NCBI RefSeq assembly: GCF_018991925.1
Contig: NW_024722158.1
Location: forward strand, 150,716 to 214,715
Origin: Homarus americanus
Taxonomy: Eukaryota; Arthropoda; Malacostraca; Decapoda; Nephropidae
Length of the DNA: 64,000 bases
Reading direction: 5' to 3'
This document shows positions 54,178-64,000 of this stretch, in pieces. The notes beneath the pieces were generated by a model that saw only the letters and a program-made list of their open reading frames with translations, was not told the DNA's origin and ran no database searches. A program made the position numbers and the translations under genes. Within the stretch, counting starts at the first letter, position 1. Every line of letters starts with the position of its first letter.

Positions 54178-57100
54178 GTGTGCGCCCACTACTGCCACCC
54201 ACATCCCCACACCCATTTTAGTCCCACCCACATCCCTACTACCACCCACATCCACTCACTAACACCCACACCACCACGCCACCCCACATCCACCTCTGCC
54301 ACCCACATCCACCACTGCCACCCACATCCACTACTGACACCCACATCCTCTACTGCCACCCATTTACTCCACCCACATCCACTACTACCATCCACATCCA
54401 CCACTGACACCCACATCCACCACTGCCACCCATTTTACTCCCACCCACATCCACCACTACCACCCACATCCACTACTACCACCCACATCCCACTGCCACC
54501 CATTTAACTCCCACCCACATCCACCACACACCCACATCCACCACTGACACCCACATCCCCACTCCATTTTCACTCCCACCCACATCCACTACCACCACCC
54601 ACATCCACCACTACCACCCACATCCCCACACACCCATTCTCCACCCACATCCACTACACCACCCACATCCACCACCACCACCCACATCCTCTACTGCCAC
54701 CCATTTTATCCCCACCCACATCCACCACTCCCCACCCACATCCACCACTCCCACCCACATCCACTACCCACCCACATCCACTACAACCACCCACATCCTC
54801 TACTGCCACCCACACATCCTCGACTGCCACCCATTTTACTCCCACCCACATCCACACCCCACCCACATCCACTACCCCCACCCACATCCACTACCCCACC
54901 AACATCCACTACTACCACCCACATCCACTACAACCACCCACATCCACTACTACCACCCACATCCACACTGACACCCACATCCACCACACCAATTTACTCC
55001 CACCAACATCCACTACTACCACCCCATCCACACCACCCACACACACCTCACTACCACCCCATCCACCACTACCACCCCCATCCACTACTACCACCCCATC
55101 CACTCACTTACACCCCCATCCACCACTACCACCCCATCCACTACTACCACCCACATCCACACCCAACCCCATCCACCACTACCACCCACATCCACTACCA
55201 CCCCCAACCACTACACTACCACCCCATCCACTACTACCACCCCCATCACTACCACCCACATCCTACTACCCCCCATCACTACTACCCCCCCCATCCTCAC
55301 TACCACCCCATCCACTACCACCCCATCCACTACTACCACCCCCATCCACTACTACCCCCATCACTACCACCCCCATCTACTACCACCCCACCACCACTAC
55401 CACCCCATCCACTACTCACTCCCCCATCCACTACTACCACCCCATCACTACTACCACCCATCACTACTACCCCATCTACTACCACCACATCACTACTACC
55501 ACCCCATCCCACACCACCCACCCCATCCACTACTACCACCCACTTCTTTCGCCATCCCTACCCACCACCTATCCACTACTACAACCCCCCATCACTACTG
55601 CCCCATCCACTACTACCCTCATCACTACTACCACCCCATCCACTACTACACCCCATCACTACTACCACCCCATCCACTACTACCACCCATCCTACCCCAC
55701 CATCTTTCCCATCACTACTACCACCCCATCCTACTCTCTCCCCCATCCACTACTACCCCCATCACTACTACCACCCATCACTACTACCACCCCATCACTA
55801 ATACCCCACATCCACTACTACCACCCCATCCACTACTACCCATCCACTACTACCACCCATCCACTACTACCCATCCTCCCCATCCACTACTACCACCCCC
55901 ATCCACCCTCCCCATCCACTACTACCACCCACATCCTACTACCACCCATCCACACTACTACCACCCCCCATCCACTACCACCCTCACTACTACTGCCCCA
56001 TCCTACACCCCATCCACCTACTCCCCCGTCACTCTGCCACCCCCCTCACTCTACTGCCACATCCACCTGCGCCATCACTGCCACCTGCTCCACCCCTCCA
56101 CTACTACCCCATCACTCTACTCCACCCCATCCACTACTGCACCCCATCACTGCTCCCCCATCACCCTACCACCCCATCCACTGCCACCCCATCCCTCACT
56201 GCCCCATCCACTACTACCCCGTCACTCTGCCTCCACTACTGCCTCACTACTCCCCATCCCTACCACCCCGTCCTACTACCCCCATCACTACTACCACCCC
56301 ATCACTACTCCATCCCCATCCACTACTACCACCCCCATCCTACTACCACATCCACTACCCCAACCACTACTACCCCATCCACTACTCACCCCCATCCACT
56401 ACCTACACCCATCCACTACTGCCCATCACTACTACCCCATCACTACTACCACCCCATCCACTACTACCACCCCATCACTACTACCACCCCATCCTACTAC
56501 CACCCCATCACTACTACCACCCCAACCACTACTACCACCCCATCACTACTCTCTCCCCCATCCACTACTACCACTCCCATCCACTACTACCACCCCATCT
56601 CACCACCCCATCACTACTACCACCCCCATCCACTACTACCACCCTCATCCTCTACACCCCATCCTACCCACCCACATCCACTACTACCACCCCATCCACT
56701 ACCACCCCCCATCCACTACTACCACCCACATCCCTTTCTCACAAACCCCATCACTCACTACCACCCCATCACTACTACCCATCCCCGTCCACTACCACCC
56801 ATCCTACTACCACCCATCACCACTACTACCAACCCCATCCACTTACTACCACCCCATCCACTACACCCCATCACTACCACCCCCATCACCTACTACCCCC
56901 ATCCACTACTCACCCCCATCCACTTTATACCCCCATCCACTACTGCCACCCATCCTACCTGCTACCCATCCACTACTACCACCCGTCCTGCTGCCGCCCG
57001 TCACTGCTGCCGCCCCGTCACTGCCTGCCCCGTCACTGCCACCCCGTCACTGCTGCCACCCCCGTCACTACTACATTGCGTCCTACTATGCCCCATCCTG

Positions 57101-57800
57101 CTACCGCCACCGTCACTACTTACCACCCCCATCACACTACTACCCACATCACTGCCTACTCCCCAGACCACTACTACAACCCCATCCATCACTCCCATCC
57201 TTTCTGCCACTCACTACTATCCCCCATCCTTCTACCACCCCCATCCTTACTGACCACCCCCATCACTGCCACCCCCATCCTACTACCACCCCGTCACTCC
57301 TGCCACCCCCGTCACTGCTGCCACCACGTCCACTACTACCCCAACCCTGCTGCCACCCCATCCACCTACTCTCCCCATCACTGCTGCCCCATCACTACTA
57401 CCGCCCGTCACTACTACCTCCCCATCACTACTACCCCATCACTACTATACCCCATCCACTACTACCACCCCATCTCACTCCACCCCCATCCACTACTACC
57501 ACCCATCCACTACTACCACCCCCATCTCTACCACCCACATCACTACTACCCACCCCATCCACTACCACCCCCATCCACTACTCTCCCCCATCCTACTACT
57601 ACCCATCCACTACTACATCCCCCATCCACTACTACCACCCCATCCTACCCCCCATCCACTACTACCACCCCCATCCACTACTACATCCCCATCCACTACT
57701 ACCCCATCCCTACTACCACCCCATCCACTACTACCACCCCATCCACTACTACCACCCACATCCACTACTACCCCATCCTACTACCCCATCCACTATTGCT
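54178..57800 (+). repeat. C-rich array (cccatccactactaccacc)
   Basis: About 3.6 kb of 17-21-bp units. The first kilobase is cacccacatccactactacc, with ccatttactcc variants; after about 55020 the units become ccccatccactactaccac. There are very many short deletions and a noisy stretch at 56000-57400 with ctgcc substitutions. Encoded Pro/Thr/Ser/His-rich frames are period artefacts. Confidence 0.9.
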
Positions 57801-60800
57801 ACCCACCTGGTGCTGCTCTGAACAGTGCCTGGTATCTGGAGCTGCCCTAGCAGAGCCTAGTATCCTGGTGCTGCTCTCACAGTTACTGGTACATGGGCTG
57901 CCCTGACAGTGCTTGGTACCTTGTGCTGCCCTGACAGTGCCTGATACCTGGTAGCTTCCCTGACAGTGCCTGGTACCTAGATGCTGTCAATGCCTGGTAC
58001 CTGGAGCTGCTATGACAGTGCCTGGTACCTGGAGCTGCCTGAAGTGCTGGTACCTGGAGATGCTCTGACAGTGCCTGGTACCGGAGCTGCTCTGACAGTG
58101 CCTGGTACCTGTAACTGCCCTGACAGTGGCTGGTACCTGGTGCTGCTCTGACAGTGCCTGGTACCTGGAGCTGCTATGACAGTGCCTGGTACCTGGAGCT
58201 GCCCACAAGTGCCTGGTACCTGGAGATGCTGACAGTGCCTGGTACCTGGTGCTACCCTAACAGCGCCTGGTACCTGGGCTGCCCGGACAGTGCCGATACC
58301 TGGTGCTGCTCTGACAGTGCTTTTATACCTGCGCTGCCTGACGGTCGCCTGATGCTGGAGCTGCCCTGACAGTGCTTTATACCTGCAGCTGCCCTCACAG
58401 CGCCTAATACCTGGAGCTGCCCTGACGGTGTCTGGTACCTGGGGCTGCCCTGACGGTGTCTGGTACCTGGAGCTGCACTGACAGTGCCTGGTACCTAAAC
58501 TGCCCTGACAGCGCCTGGTACCAGAGCTTCCTGACAGCGCCTGGTAGCTGGGCTGTGCTGACAGTGCCTGGTACCTGATGTTCCTCTGACAGTGCCTGGT
58601 ACCTTGCTGCCATGACAGTGCATGGTACCTGGTGATGCCATGAATATGTCTGGTACAGGAACTGCACTGACACTGCCTGGTACCTAGAGCTGCCCTGAAA
58701 GCACCTGGTACCTAGAGCTTCCCCTGACAGCATCTGGTACCTGGGCTGCTCTGACAGTGCCTGGTACCTGGTGCTCCTCTGACAGTGCTTTATACCTGGA
58801 GCTGCCCTGACGGTGCCTGGTACTTGGAGCTGCCTCACAGCGCCTAATGCCAGGGAGCTCTGACAGGCTGCCTTATACCTGGAGCTGCCCTGACAGGTGC
58901 CTGGTACCTGGTGCTGCCATGACAGCGTCTGGTACCTGGGCTGCCCTGACGGTGCCTGGTACTGGTGCTACCCTGACAGCGCCTGAAACCTGCAGCTGCT
59001 CTAACAGTGCCTGGTACATGAACTGCGCTGACAGTGCCTGCTGGGCTGCACGACAGTGCCTGGTACCTGGTGCTCCTCTGACAGTGCCTTATACCTGGGC
59101 TGCCCTGACGGTGCCTGGTACTGGGCTGCCCTCCAGCGCCAATACCAGGAGCTGCTCTGACAGTGCCTTATACCTGGAGCTGCCATGACAGTGCCTGGTA
59201 CGGAAATGCCTGACAGTCCGGTACCTGGAGCTGCCCTGACAGTGCCTGGTACCTGGTGCTACCTGACAGCGCCTGGTACCTGCAGCTGCTCTAACAGTGC
59301 CTGGTACATGGAACTGCGCTGACAGTGCCTGCTACCTGGAGCTGCACTGACAGTGCCTGGTACCTAGAGCTGCCCTGACAGCGCCTGGTACTTGGAGCTT
59401 CCCTGACAGCGCCTGGTAGCTGGAGCTGCGCTGACAGTGACTGATACCTGGTGCTCCTCTGACAGTGCCTGGTACCTGGACCTGCTCTGACAGTGCCTGA
59501 GTATCTGGAGCTGCCTTGACAGTGCCTGGTACCTGGAGCTCCCCTCACAGTGCCTGATACCTGGTGGTGCCCTGACAGTGCTTGGTACCTGGAGCTGCTC
59601 TAACAGTGCCTGGTACCCTGGCTACTCTGATAGTGCCTGGTTTCTGGAGCTGCCCTGACAGTGCCTGGTACCTGGAACTGCCCTGACAGTACCTGGTACC
59701 TGGTGATGCTGCCCTACAGCGGCTGGAACCTGGAGCTGCTCTGACAGTGCCTCATGCCTGGAGCTGCCCTGACAGTGCCTGGTACCTGGTGGTGCCCTAA
59801 CAGTGCCCTAATACTGGTGCTGCCCTAACAGTGCCTGGTACCTGGAGCTGCCCCTAACAGTGCCTGGTACCTGGAACTGCCCTGACAGTACCTGGTACCT
59901 GGTGATGCCTTTACAGAGGCTGGTACCTGGATGCGTTCCGACAGTGCCTAGTACCTGCTGCTCTGACAGCGCCTGGCCTCGGGCTGCGCTGACGGTGCCT
60001 GGTACCCTGAAGCTGCCACAAGCAGCGCCTGGTACCTTGAGCTTCCTGACAGCGCCTGGTAGCTGGAGCTGCGCTGATGCCTGGTACCTGATGTTCCCCT
60101 GACAGTGCTGGTACCTTGTGCTGCCGACAGTGCTCTGGTACCTGGTGGTGCCCATGAATATGCGGTACATGGAACTGCGCTGACAGTGCCTGCTACCTGG
60201 GCTGCACTGACAGTGCCCTGAGTACTGGGCTGCCCTGAAGCGCCTGGTACCTGGAGCTTCCCTGACGGCATGTGGTACCTGGAGCTGCTCTGACAGTGCC
60301 TGGTACCTGGTGCTCCTCTGACAGTGCTTTATACCTGGAGCTGCCCTGACAGTGCCTGGTACTGGGCTGCCCTCACAGCGCCTAATACCTGGAGCTGCTC
60401 TGACAGTGCCTTATACCTGGAGCTGCCCTGACGGTGCCTGGTACCTAATGCTGCCATGACAGCGCCTGGTACCTGGGCTAACCCTGACAGCGTCTGGTAC
60501 CTGGAGATGCCCTGACAGTGCCTGGTACCGTGCTACCCTAACAGTGACTGGTACTGGAGCTGCCCTGACAGTGCCTGGTACCTGGTGCTGCCCGACAGCG
60601 CCTGGTACCTGGAGCTGCTCTAACAGTGCCTGGTACCTGGAGCTGCCCTGACAGTGACTGATACCTGGAGCTGCCTGACAGTGCCTGGTACTGGTGCTGC
60701 CGCCTGACGCGCCTGGTACCTGGGACTGACAGCGTCTGGTACCTGGAGTTGCCCTGACAGTGCCTGGTACCTGGTGCTACCCTGACAGCGCCTGGTACCT

Positions 60801-63800
60801 GCAGCTGCTCTAACAGTGCCTGGTACATGGAACTGCGCTGACAGTGCCTGCTACCTGGGCTGCACTGACAGTGCTGGTACAAGCTGCCCTGACAGCGCCT
60901 GGTACCTAGGCTTCCTGACAGCGCCTGGTAGCTGGAGCTGCGCTGACAGTGACTGAACCTGGTGCTCCTCTGACAGTGCCTGGTACCTGGACCTGCTCTG
61001 ACAGTTCCTAGTATCTGGAGCTGCCTTGACAGTGCCTGGTACCTGGGCTCCCCTCACAGTGCCTGATACCTGGTGGTGCCCTGACAGTGCTTGGTACCTG
61101 GGCTGCTCTAACAGTGCCTGGTACCTTGAGGTACTCCTCATAGTGCCTGGTTTCTGGAACTGCTGACAGTACCTGGTACCTGGTGATGCCTTTACAGCGG
61201 CTGGAACCTGGAGCTGTTCTGACAGTGCCTACTACCTGTAGCTGCACTGACAGCGCCTGATACCTGGAGCTGCCCTGACGGTACCTGGTACTTGTAGCTG
61301 CACTGACAGCGCCTGATAGCTGGAGCTGCTCTAACAGTGCCAGGTACCTCGAGCTACTCGATAGTGTCTGCTACCTGGAGCTGCCTGACAGTGCCTGGTA
61401 TTTGGAACTCCCTGACAGTGCCTGATACCTGGTGCCCTGACAGTGACTGCTACCTGAGCTGATCAACAGTGCCTGGTACCTAAACTACTCTGATTGTGCC
61501 TGGTACCTGGAGCTGCCTGACAGTGCCTGGTACCTGGAGCTGACCTGACGTGCCTGGTCCTGGTGGCGCTCTTACAGTGCCTGGTACCTAGAGTTGCCCT
61601 GACAGCGCCTGGTACCTGAGCTGCTCTGACAGTGCCTAGTACCTGGAGCTGCTCTTACAGTGCCTGGTACCTAAGTTGCCTGACAGCGCCTGGTACCTGG
61701 GCTGCCTCTGTCAGTGTCTGGTACCTGGAGCTGCCCTGACCAGTGCCTGGTACCTGGAGTTGCCCTGACAGTGCCTGGTACCTGGGCTGCCTGACAGTGC
61801 CTGGTACCTGGGTTGCCCTGACTGTGCCTGGTACCTGGGTTGCCTGACAGTGCCTGGTACCTGGGCTGCCCTGACAGTGCCTGGTACCTGGAGTTGCCCT
61901 GACTGTGCCTGGTACTGGAGCTGCCTGATAGTGCCTGGTACCCGGAGCTGCTCGACAGTGCCTCATGCCTGGAGCTGCCCTGACAGTGCCTGGTACCTGG
62001 TGCTCCCTAACAGTGCCTGATACCTGGTGCTGCCCTAACAGTGCATGGTACCTGGAGCTGCCTAACAGTGCCTGGTACCTGGAACTGCCCTGACAGTACC
62101 TGGTACCTGGTGATGCCTTTACAGCGGCTGGAACCTGAAGCTGTTCTGACAGTGCCTAGTACCTGTAACTGCACTTACAGCGCCTGATACCTGGAGCTGC
62201 CCTGACAGTACCTGGTACTTGTAGCTGCCCTGACAGTGACCTGGTATCTGGAGCTGCCCTGACAGTGCCTGGTACCTGGAGCTGCCCTGACAGTACCTGG
62301 TACCTGGTGCTGCCCTGACAGTGCCTGGTACCTGGAGCTGCCCTTACAGGGCCTAGTATCTGGAGCTGCCCTGACAGCGACTGGTACATGGAGCTGCCCT
62401 GACAGTGACTGGTAATTGGTGCTCCCCTGACAGCGCCTGGTACCTGGAGCTGCCCTGACGGTGCCTGGCACCTGGAGCTGCCCTGACAGTGATTGGTACC
62501 TCGTGCTGCCTGACGCGCCTGGTACCAGGAGCTGCCCTGACAGTGTCTAGTAACTGGAGCTGCCTGACAGTGCCTGGTACGCAGGCTGCCCTGACAGTGC
62601 CTGGTACCTGGATCTGTTCTAACAGCTCCTGGTGAGCTGCCCTGACAGTGTCTGGTATCTGGAACTGCCCTGACAATGCCTGGTACCTTGACCTGCTCTG
62701 ACGGTCCTGGTACCTGGAGCTGCCCTGACAGTGCCTCGTAACTGGAGCTGCCCTGACAGTGCCTGGTACCTGGAGCAGCCCTGACAGTGCCTGGTATCTG
62801 GAGCTGCCCTGACAGTCCTGGTACCTGGAGCTGCCCTGACAATGCCTGGTACCTGGAGCTGCTCTGACAGTGCCTGGTACCTGGAGCTGCCCTGACAGTG
62901 CCTGATACTGAGCTGCCTGACAGTGCCTGGTACATGGGCTGCCCTGACAGTGCCTGGTACCTGGATCTGTTCTGACAGCTCTAGTATCTGGAGCTGCCCT
63001 GACAGTGCCTGGTATCTGGAACTGCCCTGACAATGCCTGGTACCTTGACCTGCTCTGACAGTCCCTGGTACCTGGAGCTGCCCTGACAGTGCCTGGTACC
63101 TGGGCTGCCCTGACAGTGCCTGGTACCTGCAGCTGCCTGACAGTGCCTGGTACCTGGGCTGCCCTGACAGTGCCTGGTACCTGGAGCTGCCTGACAGTGC
63201 CTGATATAGACTGCCCTGACAGTGACTGGTACCTGGAGCTGCTGACAGTGCCTGGTACCTGGAGCTGCCTGACAGTGCCTGGTACCTGGAGCTGCCCTGA
63301 CAGTTCTAGTATCTGGAGGTGCCCTGACAGTGCCTGGTACCTGGACCTGCCCTGACAGTGCCTCATACATGACTGCCTGACAGTGCCTGGTACCTGGAGC
63401 TGCCCTGACAGTGCCTGGTACCTGGTGCTTCTCTGACAGTGCCTGGTACCTGGAGCTGCTCTGACAGTGCCTGGTACCTGGTGCTGTTCTGACAGTGCCT
63501 GGTACCTGGAGCTGCTCTGACAGTGCCTGGTACCTGGTGCTGCCCTGACAGATCCTGGTACCTGTAGCTGCTCTGACAGTGCCTGGTACCTGGAGCTGCA
63601 CTGACAGCGCCTGGTACTGGTGCTGCTCTGACAGTGCCTGGTTCCTTGTGCTGTTCTGACAGTGCCTGGTACCTGGAGCTGCCCTGACAGTGCCTGGTAC
63701 CTGGTGCTTCTAGACAGTGCCTGGTACCTGGTGCTGCCCTGACAGTGCCTGGTACCTGGTGCTGCTCTGACAGTGCCTGGTACCTGGGCTGCCCTGACAG

Positions 63801-64000
63801 CGCCTGGTACCTGTGCTGCTCTGACAGTGCCTGGTTCAGCATCCTCTCTGACAGTGCCTGATACCTGGAGCTGCTCTGACAGTGCCTGGTACCTGGAGCT
63901 GCCCTGACAGTGCCTGGTACCTGGACCTGCCTGACAGTGCCTTGGTATCTGGAGCTGCCCTGACAGTGCCTGGTACCTGGAGCTGCCCTGACAGTGCCTG
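57801..64000 (+). repeat. 28-bp satellite (ctgacagtgcctggtacctg + gagctgcc)
   Basis: Around 220 units of 28 bp continue past the right edge. Most carry GGTACC (a KpnI site). Variants concentrate at gagctgcc, gtgctgcc and gtgctcct and at cagtgcc or cagcgcc. 57850-62000 has many indels; 62200-64000 is much cleaner. Because 28 is not a multiple of three, all three - frames stay open across many units (VPGTVRAAPGTRHCQ and the like), which creates false ORFs of up to 337 codons. Confidence 0.95.

Noticed and set aside
53338..54255. 305-codon antisense frame rich in THTPLVTHTPLW
   Set aside because: It is translated from the 18-bp minisatellite, with indels and no protein family.
62156..63842. 337- and 259-codon antisense frames (VPGTVRAAPGTRHCQ repeats)
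   Set aside because: They are artefacts of the 28-bp satellite with no stops in any reverse frame.

Overview
The window looks like nuclear DNA of an arthropod, most likely a decapod crustacean. This is an inference from four things: one spliced animal gene with GT-AG introns, arthropod-type glutamate decarboxylase exons, LINE, Penelope-like and SINE-like fragments of kinds common in crustacean genomes, and an extreme load of micro-, mini- and satellite repeats. There is no bacterial-type operon, CRISPR array, rRNA gene or convincing functional tRNA gene.

The only host gene I can support is the 3' part of a glutamate decarboxylase (GAD) gene on the + strand. Eight coding exons (7527-7660, 8050-8232, 8393-8472, 8638-8809, 9139-9282, 9615-9764, 14957-15154, 16344-16517) join in frame to about 410 residues, from the HPRF motif to the natural stop. 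They include the PLP lysine and the catalytic-loop tyrosine. The 5' exons lie beyond the left edge, so 1-7526 reads as one long intron filled with polypurine arrays, dinucleotide tracts, a dead LINE and a 20-bp minisatellite. The 5.2-kb intron after exon 9615-9764 holds about 114 copies of a 42-bp minisatellite whose unit contains a copy of the exon end and its 5' splice site.

From 17.4 to 34.4 kb the sequence is a chain of unrelated tandem arrays: 32 bp, a 22-bp satellite of about 3.3 kb, 44 bp, 26 bp, a 73-bp dimer, 20 bp, 15 bp, 25 bp, a 10-bp phased A-rich array and 65 bp. Unique spacer with no recognisable genes separates them.

From 34.5 to 46.5 kb there is a mobile-element graveyard: two different Penelope-like (GIY-YIG) relics, a tRNA-derived SINE, two head-to-tail copies of an unusual reverse-transcriptase element (called B here), and a fairly fresh RNase H-bearing LINE (called C) inserted inside one B copy. 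From 46.7 to 50.1 kb come long AT tracts and a 25-bp array that runs into a 100-N gap. From 50.2 to 53.3 kb there is a second copy of LINE A. From 53.4 kb to the end there are three large arrays: an 18-bp G-rich array, a C-rich CCAYCCACTACTACC array, and a 28-bp array with a KpnI site in most units that runs off the right edge.

Several arrays alternate between clean and indel-ridden units, which suggests uneven consensus quality. Exact copy numbers should not be trusted.
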